NCBI GenBank assembly: GCA_964491485.1
Contig: CAZBGV010000068.1
Location: forward strand, 1 to 18,929
From: IDS-8 sp964491485
GTDB lineage: Bacteria; Pseudomonadota; Gammaproteobacteria; Steroidobacterales; Woeseiaceae
Direction: 5' to 3'
DNA length: 18,929 bases
The number at the start of each line of letters is the position of its first letter. The first letter of the stretch is position 1. The position numbers and the translations under genes were made by a program. Shown here one piece after another: positions 9,351 to 15,714 of the stretch. The notes under the pieces were generated by a model, which saw only the letters and a program-made list of their open reading frames with translations, ran no database searches and was not told where the DNA came from.

Positions 9351-9803
9351 CTATCCCGTCTGTCCGCGGCCGATGCGATTGCGCATGCCGTCCAGCGCCT
9401 CGAGCGCCGCGTCGAGGCGCTCTTTCGCCTGCGCGGTCACGCCACCTTTGCGGTACTCATCCACCAGGAAGCTTTCGATCCGCGCGATGAGGGTGTCGAG
9501 GTCCGGCGTTCCCGGTGGTGTCGTGTCGGCGGCTCCGGTCTCGTGCGATTCACGTTTCTCCACGGCGCCGAACAGGTTGATCCAGCGCTCCGAGCGCTGT
9601 GCAACACGCAGAACATCGTAGAACTCGCGGCCGGGAACGCCGCCTTTGCCGATGACGCTGACGAGACCCGCGATCAGCGACACCGGCACGAGGACGAGGT
9701 CGCGAAAGCCATCGACCACGAGCTTGCACTGCAGCACGAGCACGTCGCGTATGAGCGGCCAGCGCTCGTTCCTTGCGCCGACCTCGGCTGGTTCTGTTTC
9801 CAT
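9351..9803 (-). CDS. conserved hypothetical protein with one membrane-associated segment
   Basis: This 150-residue protein resembles small proteobacterial proteins of unknown function that I recall only by pattern (an RDVLVLQCKLVVDGFRD stretch, then a hydrophobic LVPVSLIAGLVSVIG at about 38-52, then FYDVLRVAQRSERWINLFG). The second half is polar and helical (about 95-140), possibly a coiled coil or a partner-binding tail. It probably sits at the inner membrane. The ATG at 9803 is chosen because GGGAG stands six bases before it. A GTG 24 bases further upstream falls inside the best -10 box of the region (TATAGT on the minus strand, 9826-9831), so it cannot be the start if that promoter is used. 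It is convergent with the serine hydrolase. No function is claimed. Confidence 0.75.
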   Translation of the reverse strand: METEPAEVGARNERWPLIRDVLVLQCKLVVDGFRDLVLVPVSLIAGLVSVIGKGGVPGREFYDVLRVAQRSERWINLFGAVEKRESHETGAADTTPPGTPDLDTLIARIESFLVDEYRKGGVTAQAKERLDAALEALDGMRNRIGRGQTG

Positions 9804-9825
9804 TACGGACTCCCGCGGCGGCTTC

Positions 9826-9831
9826 ACTATA
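9826..9831 (-). promoter_or_regulatory. -10 box TATAGT for the hypothetical gene
   Basis: Read on the minus strand, TATAGT lies about 22 bases upstream of the ATG at 9803 and matches five of six consensus bases. A matching -35 is not clear. Its place overlaps the alternative GTG start and argues for the shorter protein. Confidence 0.45.
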
Positions 9832-9864
9832 GCACCCGACCGGCCACGCGGAGGTACCGATGCG

Positions 9865-10197
9865 CTAGCGCTTCACCACGTCCTGCCACTCGGGGTGGCG
9901 TGAAATCTGTGCCTGCGCGTACGGGCAGAGCGCCACGACGGAGCGTCCCTCCGCGCGCGCATCGAGGATGGCGCGGCGCACGAGCGCCTGGCCGATCGAG
10001 CGGCCGCGCAGCGCGTCCGGGACCAGGGTGTGATCGATGATGATCGTGCTCTCGCCGGCGCGCGAGTAAGTCAGCTCCGCTTCCGCACCGTCCTGCCGGA
10101 CGAAGTAGCGGCCCTTGCCCGGGCCTTCCTCGCGCTCGATCCGCAGATCGGCCTGTTCATTCCCCGTCATCTGATGCCCCGCCTTGCGATGCGCCAT
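9865..10197 (-). CDS. short GNAT-like acetyltransferase of the COG2388 (YjdJ) type
   Basis: This 110-residue protein looks like the compact single-domain acetyltransferases that transfer an acetyl group from acetyl-CoA. After a charged N-terminus, residues 19-60 give the beta strands (GRYFVRQDGAEAELTYSR, then TIIIDHTLVPDALRG). The acetyl-CoA-binding loop and helix is RGRSIGQALVRRAILDARAEG (about 64-84), and the ending CPYAQAQISRHPEWQDVV is the hallmark CPYa...i..hPe.. tail of this family, with Cys91. Two starts are possible: the ATG at 10197 or an ATG at 10170 (residue 10), the latter with a GGCGGGG stretch before it; the first nine residues are not needed for the fold. It is divergent from the unrecognised membrane gene at 10374, with a 9-bp inverted repeat between them. 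Substrate unknown. Confidence 0.85.
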   Translation of the reverse strand: MAHRKAGHQMTGNEQADLRIEREEGPGKGRYFVRQDGAEAELTYSRAGESTIIIDHTLVPDALRGRSIGQALVRRAILDARAEGRSVVALCPYAQAQISRHPEWQDVVKR

Positions 10198-10228
10198 GGA
10201 TCTCGTTCACCTGCATCAGCCCAAGGTA

Positions 10229-10267
10229 CCGGAATGCCGGCTTTTCGTGAACTACTCCGCATTCCGG
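10229..10267. repeat. 9-bp inverted repeat in a divergent promoter region
   Basis: CCGGAATGC at 10229-10237 and GCATTCCGG at 10259-10267 are perfect inverted copies, 30 bp from start to start, close to three helical turns. They lie between the acetyltransferase (minus) and the unrecognised membrane gene (plus), where a regulator of either gene could bind. A 21-nt-loop hairpin is the alternative. Confidence 0.4.
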
Positions 10268-10373
10268 CACCCGGGACGGGCCGGGGCCGCGAACGTCGAG
10301 CCAAAACCGGGAATTCGGCCGCAGTTTCATGCCGGCGGCGGCTGTTAGCGTCACCCCACTCTTCGTGAGGGTC

Positions 10374-11174
10374 ATGCCCGTGCAGCAACGGATAGCGCTC
10401 CTTCTCATCGCATTGGCCGGCCTGGCCGGATTCCCCGGCAGCGTGTGTGCGGAGACGACGGTGCGTGTGCTCGCCATGCACCCCGCGGGCGAATCCGTCA
10501 CGCTGTCCGTGAACCAGACCTTTTACGTTCGCATCGGCTACACCACGGACGAACCCGTCAGGATCTGGGCCCGCCCCTTTTACCGGGGCGTCGAGGTGCG
10601 CGCGGGCAGCAATCCGTCGCGCGTCTATACCGGCAGCGGCGAGGCCCTCGGCTGGTTCTTCCTGATGGAGCCCGGCCAGCGCGTGGACGAGATCCGGATC
10701 AGCGTCGGGGACGGCAGCGAGTACGGCACGCACGTCGCGGCGACGCAGCGCGTACGCATTGCATCCAGTACTGCGCGCTCGGCCGGCGCCGCCCCGCCCG
10801 AATGGGTCGTCGGGCTTCAGCAGGAAAACGAGCGCGTGGCACGGGAGGAGCGCGCAAAGCAGGAGAGCACGCCGCCGGGCGTGGGCGACATGCTGTTCAT
10901 GAGCGGGTTCATGCTGACCGTCCTTGCGCTCGGCATCGCGGGCGTCCTGGCGCCGGTGTGGGCGCTTCGGCGGTGGCGCGGCGGCTGGCGGGTCGCGGCC
11001 GCGGTGCCGGCGGCGATGATGGCGTTCGTCGTGCTGCGCATCGTGTTCGGTGTGGCCATCGACCCAACGTCACACAACCTCTGGCCTTTCGAGATCCTGC
11101 AGGTCGGCGTGTTGTCCCTCGTCGTCATCGGCGTGCTGCTCGCGGCACGCAAGCTGACCGGAGCGCCGGCATGA
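10374..11174 (+). CDS. unrecognised exported protein: signal peptide, beta domain, three C-terminal membrane helices
   Basis: I do not recognise this 266-residue protein. Residues 1-26 are a signal peptide (Leu/Ala core ending VCAET). Residues 27-130 look like a beta-sandwich domain (alternating TVRVLAM, VTLSVNQTFYVRIGY, EIRISVGDGS) facing the periplasm, with an aromatic WARPFYRGVEV segment. A charged helical linker (147-165) leads to three membrane helices at about 173-196, 205-228 and 238-258. ATG 10374 is chosen because GTGAGG at 10365-10370 lies close upstream and the signal peptide begins there; the frame is open to 10329. Its TGA overlaps the ATG of the next gene (ATGA), so the two are translationally coupled and probably work together in the inner membrane. 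A periplasmic sensing or scaffolding role is conceivable but unproven. Confidence 0.8.
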   Translation: MPVQQRIALLLIALAGLAGFPGSVCAETTVRVLAMHPAGESVTLSVNQTFYVRIGYTTDEPVRIWARPFYRGVEVRAGSNPSRVYTGSGEALGWFFLMEPGQRVDEIRISVGDGSEYGTHVAATQRVRIASSTARSAGAAPPEWVVGLQQENERVAREERAKQESTPPGVGDMLFMSGFMLTVLALGIAGVLAPVWALRRWRGGWRVAAAVPAAMMAFVVLRIVFGVAIDPTSHNLWPFEILQVGVLSLVVIGVLLAARKLTGAPA

Positions 11175-11431
11175 TGCTGCCGGCGCTCGCAAGCTCCGCT
11201 TTCCTGATCGTGATGGGCGGCGGCGTGCTGGCCGTCGCCTGGTACGGCTATCGCGACGGCGTGCTGCCGGCGGGCGCCAATTTTTTCCGCGGCCGCTGGA
11301 TGCCGAGCCGCGAAGCGAATCCTTTCGCGTTCCGCTTTTTCCTCGCACTGTATTTCGCCGGCGGCATGGCGTTGTGCGTGTGGGGGCTGCTTGCACTGGT
11401 GGGCATGGCGCCGCCTTTGCGCCTGCGCTGA
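11171..11431 (+). CDS. unrecognised small membrane protein, coupled to the gene before it
   Basis: This 86-residue protein has two hydrophobic helices (about 5-24 and 54-78) joined by a basic loop with GYRDGVLPAGANFFRGRW and MPSREANPFAFR. It starts at an ATG that overlaps the stop of the upstream gene by four bases (ATGA), a sign of translational coupling; a second ATG follows at once. No signal cleavage site is evident, so both helices likely stay in the inner membrane. It ends one base from the convergent DUF456 gene. I do not recognise a family. Its tight link to the beta-domain membrane protein suggests a subunit or stabiliser of that protein. Confidence 0.72.
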   Translation: MMLPALASSAFLIVMGGGVLAVAWYGYRDGVLPAGANFFRGRWMPSREANPFAFRFFLALYFAGGMALCVWGLLALVGMAPPLRLR

Positions 11432-11432
11432 A

Positions 11433-11921
11433 TCAGGAGATCAGCAGGGCGCCGACGAATATCCCGAGCATCGTGAACGAGAGCGCGACCTTCGCGAGCG
11501 TGCCGAACAGGAGTCCGATCCACGTGGCGATGCCGACCCGGGTGGAGCGCCCCAGCGTGCCGCCCGAGCGCAGCTCCCCGGCGAGCGCGCCGATGAACGG
11601 CCCGAGCAGCAGCCCCGGCAGTCCGAAGAAAAGCCCGACGATCGTGCCGATCGCCGCGCCCCAGAGCGCCGCCGTGCTCGCGGCCACTCGCCTCGCGCCG
11701 AGCCATCCGGCGACGAAATCCAGCAGCATCGCGAGCCCGGCGAGCACGCCGAGGAGGGCGACCGTCCACACGCCGATCTCGCTGTAATCCGCGACCCACG
11801 CCGCCAGCCACATGCCAGCGAACACGAGCGGCACGCCGGGCAGGGCGGGGAGAATCGCCCCGGCGAGCCCGACGACGATCAGCAGGCCCGCGGCCGTGTA
11901 CCAAAGAATCGATGCGTCCAT
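11433..11921 (-). CDS. DUF456 family integral membrane protein
   Basis: This 162-residue inner-membrane protein matches the DUF456 pattern: an N-terminal helix ILWYTAAGLLIVVGLAGAILPALPGVPLVFAG with the conserved LPGxP turn, a middle region LLDFVAGWLGARRVAASTAALWGAAIG, and the glycine-rich GLFFGLPGLLLGPFIGALAGEL with a conserved GPFxGA..GE. About four to five membrane helices are visible. Length is the usual 160 or so. The family has no established function. The ATG at 11921 is where conservation starts; the frame remains open to 12326 without related sequence. Its stop (TCA on the plus strand at 11433-11435) is one base from the stop of the small membrane gene, so the two transcripts must overlap at their ends. 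Confidence 0.88.
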   Translation of the reverse strand: MDASILWYTAAGLLIVVGLAGAILPALPGVPLVFAGMWLAAWVADYSEIGVWTVALLGVLAGLAMLLDFVAGWLGARRVAASTAALWGAAIGTIVGLFFGLPGLLLGPFIGALAGELRSGGTLGRSTRVGIATWIGLLFGTLAKVALSFTMLGIFVGALLIS

Positions 11922-12065
11922 GCCGGGAGCATACCTGAGGCGACCCTCGGGTCCGTGCGGGTTGCGCCCATGTTCCGGCGCCGGGAGGCGGGCTGGTATC
12001 CTGCGGGAATGCGCGGCCGGCCGGCAGCGCTCGCCCTCGCCGCAGGAGCGCCGGACGCCACCATC

Positions 12066-12275
12066 GTGAAGAGAGAGATCGTCGGCTATCACCGGGACGA
12101 CGAGGGGCACTGGGTCGCCCAGCTCGCCTGCGGCCACAATCAGCACGTGCGGCACGACCCGCCGTGGATCAACCGGCCGTGGGTCACGACTGCCGAAGGC
12201 CGCGAGCGCGCGCTTGGCGAGACGCTCGAATGCGTGAAATGCGACGCCGGCGCTCCCCCCGACCCGCGACCGTGA
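12066..12275 (+). CDS. DUF3565 small Cys/His protein
   Basis: The 69-residue product matches the DUF3565 family: KREIVGYHRDDEGHWVAQLACGHNQHVRHDPPWINRPWV followed by TAEGRERALGETLECVKC, which I recognise by its CGHxQHVRHxPPWxxRPWV core. Three cysteines and several histidines (CGH, HVRH, CVKC) could make a small metal site, probably zinc, but this is inference; the family has no settled role. I set the start at GTG 12066 because family similarity begins right there. An in-frame ATG at 12009 would add 19 low-complexity residues; neither start has a well-spaced RBS (AGGAG lies about 17 bases before the GTG). It is divergent from DUF456 and followed 88 bp later by an acetyltransferase. Confidence 0.8.
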   Translation: MKREIVGYHRDDEGHWVAQLACGHNQHVRHDPPWINRPWVTTAEGRERALGETLECVKCDAGAPPDPRP

Positions 12276-12305
12276 CGCGGCCCGGCACGAGCTGGCCGAT
12301 ACGCG

Positions 12306-12337
12306 GGCGGTGCAGGCCGGCAGCATTTCGCACCGCC
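12306..12337. repeat. 8-bp inverted repeat before the GNAT gene
   Basis: GGCGGTGC at 12306-12313 and GCACCGCC at 12330-12337 are perfect inverted copies with a 16-nt spacer. They lie between the DUF3565 stop and the RBS of the acetyltransferase, with a TACCAT that resembles a -10 box just after. A hairpin ending the first gene or a binding site for the second are both possible. Confidence 0.3.
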
Positions 12338-12363
12338 TGCGCTACCATGGTGGTGAGGTTGCG

Positions 12364-12951
12364 ATGCCCGCGTTGAAGCCACCATTCCGTCCTGCCCGCC
12401 CGGAAGACGCGCCGCTGCTTGCGGAGCTCGTGAATGACGCGGGCGACGGCCTGCCGCTCTATCTCTGGGGGAAGCTCGCCGGTCCCGGGCAGACGGCATG
12501 GGACATCGGCCGGCTGCGCGCGGCCCGCGACGAGGGCAGCTTTTCCTGGCGCAACGCGGTGATCATCGAGCATGAGGGTGAGGCGGCCGGCTGCCTCATG
12601 GGTTACCCGATTGCGGAGTTGCCCTCGCCGATCCCCCCCGACATGCCCGCCCTGTTCGTGCCGCTGCAGGAGCTCGAGAACCTCGCACCCGGCACGTGGT
12701 ATGTGAACGTGCTTGCCGTCGTGCCGCGGCATCGGGGGAAAGGCCTGGGCACGCAGCTCCTTGCCCGCGCCGAAGAAAACGCGCGCGGCCTCGGGCTTCC
12801 CGGCCTGAGCGTGGTGGTCTCCGATGCGAACACCGGCGCGCGGGGCCTTTACGAGCGTTGCGGCTATCGCCTGATCGCGGAGCGCGACATGGTGAAGGAA
12901 GGCTGGCGCAGTCCCGGGCAGCGCTGGCTGCTCCTGACGAAGTCGCTCTAG
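12364..12951 (+). CDS. GNAT-family N-acetyltransferase
   Basis: This 195-residue protein should transfer an acetyl group from acetyl-CoA to an amine of unknown identity. It opens with the RPARPEDAPLLAELVNDA pattern typical of RimI-like GNAT proteins. The central strand YVNVLAVVPRHRGKGLGTQLL (about 113-133) is motif A with the RHRGKGLG pyrophosphate-binding loop (122-129), and SDANTGARGLYERCGY (153-168) is motif B. Residues 30-55 (LPLYLWGKLAGPGQTAWDIG) resemble the insert found in GNAT proteins of proteobacteria whose substrates are not known. ATG 12364 has GTGAGG eight or so bases upstream. Cytosolic. Confidence 0.9.
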   Translation: MPALKPPFRPARPEDAPLLAELVNDAGDGLPLYLWGKLAGPGQTAWDIGRLRAARDEGSFSWRNAVIIEHEGEAAGCLMGYPIAELPSPIPPDMPALFVPLQELENLAPGTWYVNVLAVVPRHRGKGLGTQLLARAEENARGLGLPGLSVVVSDANTGARGLYERCGYRLIAERDMVKEGWRSPGQRWLLLTKSL

Positions 12952-13049
12952 GCGTCGCCTTCATTACTCACGGCAATGTCGCGGGGTACGCGCCGCGAAT
13001 TGCGAGGCGGACGGCATCGTGACCCTTCGACGGCACCGGCCGGTCGGTC

Positions 13050-13079
13050 GCTCATAACCGCGCGGCTTCTGCTCATAAC
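13050..13079 (+). repeat. direct repeat GCTCATAAC, 21 bp apart
   Basis: Two identical copies of GCTCATAAC lie at 13050-13058 and 13071-13079, their starts 21 bp apart, which is two helical turns. They sit in the 212-bp gap upstream of the SCP2-like gene, about 85-110 bases before its ATG, where an activator with tandem half-sites could bind. The rest of the gap holds an A6 run (13080-13086 area) and no gene that I can see. Confidence 0.4.
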
Positions 13080-13151
13080 GAAAAAATCCGGCGGGGGAGC
13101 GAGATCGACGCAACCGGCCCGGTCTTTCGAGCATCCAATCAATGAACTCGG

Positions 13152-13158
13152 AAGGAGG
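13152..13158 (+). promoter_or_regulatory. strong ribosome binding site AAGGAGG
   Basis: AAGGAGG ends five bases before the ATG at 13164 and is one of the two strongest ribosome binding sites in the window. It sets the start of the SCP2-like protein. Confidence 0.8.
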
Positions 13159-13163
13159 ACGAC

Positions 13164-13652
13164 ATGCTCATTGCCCTGCGCGTCATCCTGCTGGCGCTTT
13201 TCGTTGCCGCTCCGCTCGGGCACCAGGACACGCGGACCGCCCTCGAACGGCTGGCGGAACGCTATCGCGACGATCCGGCGCTGATTCCGGTCACCTTCGG
13301 CGTGCGGGTCGGGAATTCGGATTACACGGTGGCGGCGACACGCGCCGGCGAGGCGGGCGAGGCACGCGTGACCGTGACGCGTGGCGCACCCGAGGTGCCG
13401 ACCTTCATCTACGTGACCGACGCGACGACGTTCTCCAGGATCGCGTCCGGCGACCTGCAAGCGCTGACGGCGATGACCGGAACGGACGGCGCCGGAGCCG
13501 CGCCGCTGCGCCTCGAGGCCACCAACGGCTGGGACCTGGATGCCGAAGGTCTCGCCACCCTGCGCTCGGTGAGCTGTCACTTCTTCCCCGCAGGCTTCGC
13601 AGAACCGCTGGCATTGCCGGAGGCCATCGCCCAGGGCGGCGAGAGCGCCTGA
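13164..13652 (+). CDS. small exported protein resembling an SCP2 sterol-carrier domain
   Basis: This 162-residue protein starts with a hydrophobic signal-like segment (MLIALRVILLALFVAAPLG, 1-19). The rest resembles an SCP2-type lipid-binding domain: strands VTFGVRVGNSDYTVAAT and EARVTVTRGAPEVPTFIYVTDATTF, followed by the helix-strand IASGDLQALTAMTG near 93-106, where SCP2 domains have a characteristic s-GdL-al pattern. That suggests binding of a hydrophobic ligand. SCP2 domains are usually cytosolic, so an exported copy would be unusual; alternatively the N-terminus is a membrane anchor. A strong RBS supports the start. One cysteine is near the C-terminus (SCHFFPAG). The family call is by pattern only and moderately uncertain. 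Confidence 0.65.
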   Translation: MLIALRVILLALFVAAPLGHQDTRTALERLAERYRDDPALIPVTFGVRVGNSDYTVAATRAGEAGEARVTVTRGAPEVPTFIYVTDATTFSRIASGDLQALTAMTGTDGAGAAPLRLEATNGWDLDAEGLATLRSVSCHFFPAGFAEPLALPEAIAQGGESA

Positions 13653-13722
13653 GGGCAGGCGCAGGGGCCGCCGGCCGCTCCCCCCGGCCGCGCCGTGCCG
13701 GCAATCGCTGCTGCGCGGGCTG

Positions 13723-13736
13723 CGCGAGCGCTCGCG
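13723..13736. repeat. 14-bp perfect palindrome
   Basis: CGCGAGCGCTCGCG is a perfect palindrome in the 194-bp gap between the SCP2-like gene and the membrane hydrolase. In DNA this GC-rich such palindromes also occur by chance, so the functional value is low. Confidence 0.3.
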
Positions 13737-13808
13737 GCGTCGGACCGGCCTCGGGACCGGTTTCCGGCATGCCCGGGCGCCGGCGGCGAAGTGCCCTGGC
13801 CGGGCCGC

Positions 13809-13814
13809 TACAAT
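13809..13814 (+). promoter_or_regulatory. -10 box TACAAT for the membrane hydrolase
   Basis: TACAAT matches five of six -10 consensus bases and lies 38 bases before the proposed GTG start at 13847. It argues against the longer open frame upstream being translated. A -35 box is not clear. Confidence 0.45.
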
Positions 13815-13846
13815 CCGCTTGTTGCAGCGAAGCGGGTCGCCCGGCA

Positions 13847-15541
13847 GTGATCGTCGATCGCCGAATCTGGACATCGTTCTCGTCCGCGGGCCTGCTGCTC
13901 GGGACGCTTTTTGCCGCCTTCTCGCTGACTCCGAGCCTCCTGCCGCGCTCCGCCCTGATGCAGGGCATCGTGGCGGGCCTGTCCTTGAGCGCCGGATACG
14001 CGATCGGTGCGGGGCTCGGCTGGCTCTGGCGCTATCTCGAGTTGCCGACGCTTCCGCCGCGCGCGGTGCGTATCGCGCGGATCGCGGCCGGCGGCGTGTG
14101 CGTGGTCATCGGGCTGGTGTTCCTCTCGCAGGTTGCCGAGTGGCAGAACTCCATCCGCGCCCTCATGGACATGCCGCCGGTCGAGGAGACGCGGCCGTTC
14201 GTGATCGCCCTGATCGCGCTGTCGCTGTTCGCGGTATTGCTGTTGCTGGCGCGGCTTTTCCGGGTGACACGCCGCCTGATCACCGGCAGGCTGCCGGGCT
14301 TCATCCCCCCGCGCGTGTCCCGGCTGGTCGGTCTCGTGGCGGCGGTCGTCCTGTTCTGGTCGGTCATCGACGGCGTGCTGTTCCGCTATTTCCTGCACAC
14401 GGTCGACCAGTCGTTCCAGCAGCTCGACGCCCTGGTCGAGCCGGAAGCCGAGGCGCCGCGCAACGCGGCGCTGACCGGCAGCGCGGAGTCGCTCGTGCCG
14501 TGGGAGACGCTCGGGCGCCAGGGCCGCCTGTTCGTGTCGTCGGGCCCGAGCGCCGCGGCTCTCGAGGCGTTCTTCGGCGAGCCCGCCCCGCAGCCGATAC
14601 GGGTGTACGTGGGCCTCAATTCCGCCGGGTCGGTAGAGGCGCGCGTACGGCTCGCGCTCGCCGAGTTGCAGCGAGTGCGGGCGTTCGAGCGCTCCGTGCT
14701 CGTCCTGGTCACGCCGACCGGCACCGGCTGGATCGACCCGGGCGCGATGGATTCCGTCGAATACCTGCACCGCGGCGACATCGCGAGCGTCGCCGTGCAG
14801 TACTCTTACCTCGCGAGCGCGATCTCGCTCGTCGTCGAGCCGGAGAACGGAGCGGAAACCGCGCAGGCGCTGTTCAACGCCGTCTACGGACACTGGAGCT
14901 CCCTGCCGCGCGACCGGCGCCCGCGACTGTATCTGTACGGGTTGAGCCTCGGCGCGCTCAATTCCGATCGCTCGTTCGACCTCTACGACGTGGTCGGCGA
15001 CCCGTTCGACGGTGCGCTGTGGAGCGGGCCGCCGTACCGCAGTGAAACCTGGCGCGCGGCGACGAGAGAACGCGTGCCCGGCTCGCCCGCGTGGCTGCCA
15101 CGCTTCCGCGACGGCAGCGTCATCCGGTTCACCGACCAGCACGACCGGCTCGACGACGCGAACGGGCCGTGGGGACCGCTGCGCATCGCGTTCCTGCAGT
15201 ACGCCACTGACCCGATCACCTTCTTCGATCCGAGCCTCGCATGGCGCAATCCCGCGTGGCTCGCATCGCCGCGCGGCCCGGATGTGACGCCGGCGCTCCG
15301 CTGGATTCCCGTGGTCACGATGCTGCAGGTCCTCGCGGACATGCGCGCGGGCGACATCACGCCGGCGGGCCACGGCCACAACTTCGCGCCGGACGATTAC
15401 ATCGAGGCCTGGATCGCCCTGACCGAGCCCGCGGACTGGACGCCCGCTGCGACCCGCCGGCTCAAAGCCCTGTTCAGCGGCCCGCCTCCCTGGCACCCGT
15501 CACGCGGGCAACCGGAAGCATCGGCACGGAGAGACCCCTAA
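13847..15541 (+). CDS. integral-membrane alpha/beta hydrolase (Abhydrolase_9 / DUF2319 type)
   Basis: This 564-residue protein has four or so membrane helices in its first half (about 13-30, 38-62, 76-94, 117-137 and 160-182) and a hydrolase domain in its second half. The N-terminal SLTPSLLPRSALMQGIVAGLSLSAGYAIG is characteristic of the Abhydrolase_9 family. The catalytic region contains VYVGLNSA, LYLYGLSLGA with the nucleophile Ser367 in GLSLG, GDPFDGALWSGPPY, and a late GHGHNF (508-513) for the histidine. The family is widespread in actinobacteria and proteobacteria, without an assigned substrate. GTG 13847 is taken as start because it follows the TACAAT promoter and begins the conserved part; an in-frame ATG at 13769 would add 26 residues. 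Its TAA overlaps the stop of a minus-strand remnant. Confidence 0.88.
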   Translation: MIVDRRIWTSFSSAGLLLGTLFAAFSLTPSLLPRSALMQGIVAGLSLSAGYAIGAGLGWLWRYLELPTLPPRAVRIARIAAGGVCVVIGLVFLSQVAEWQNSIRALMDMPPVEETRPFVIALIALSLFAVLLLLARLFRVTRRLITGRLPGFIPPRVSRLVGLVAAVVLFWSVIDGVLFRYFLHTVDQSFQQLDALVEPEAEAPRNAALTGSAESLVPWETLGRQGRLFVSSGPSAAALEAFFGEPAPQPIRVYVGLNSAGSVEARVRLALAELQRVRAFERSVLVLVTPTGTGWIDPGAMDSVEYLHRGDIASVAVQYSYLASAISLVVEPENGAETAQALFNAVYGHWSSLPRDRRPRLYLYGLSLGALNSDRSFDLYDVVGDPFDGALWSGPPYRSETWRAATRERVPGSPAWLPRFRDGSVIRFTDQHDRLDDANGPWGPLRIAFLQYATDPITFFDPSLAWRNPAWLASPRGPDVTPALRWIPVVTMLQVLADMRAGDITPAGHGHNFAPDDYIEAWIALTEPADWTPAATRRLKALFSGPPPWHPSRGQPEASARRDP

Positions 15542-15714
15542 GCCCCGCGCTCTGCTTTCGCCAGCGCCGAGCGGATCAGCTCACGGATGCCGTACCAGCC
15601 CCAGTAGATGCGATGGTGCCGGATCAGCCCGTCGGCGAGGTCCATGACCTCCACGATCTCGATCTGGTCGCCGTCGGGAGCCTCCCGCCAGAACAGGTCA
15701 GTTCCCGTCCGCAT
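15538..15714 (-). pseudogene. C-terminal remnant of an NTF2/SnoaL-like protein
   Basis: Reading the minus strand from an ATG at 15714 to a TAG at 15540-15538 gives 58 residues, including GTDLFWREAPDGDQIEIVEVMDLADGL and IRHHRIYWGWYGIRELI. This looks like the last strands of an NTF2/SnoaL-like fold (usual length about 120-140 residues), in which a sheet strand ends with a His-rich turn and YWGW. The N-terminal half is missing: the frame upstream runs into the 3' end of the lipoprotein hydrolase, with a 17-base overlap, and shows no further similarity. No RBS precedes the ATG. I therefore call it a truncated gene rather than a small functional one. The family call rests on pattern recognition. 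Confidence 0.6.

Noticed and set aside
13142..13846. Long in-frame extension upstream of the membrane hydrolase
   Set aside because: It overlaps the SCP2-like gene in another frame and precedes the TACAAT promoter; family similarity begins at the GTG.
13650..13846. Possible RNA gene or strong terminator in the GC-rich gap
   Set aside because: Several GC palindromes exist but no T run, no conserved RNA pattern and such stems are common by chance in this composition.
13808..15496. 562-codon minus-strand open frame across the membrane hydrolase
   Set aside because: Antisense shadow; charged, repetitive composition and no RBS.
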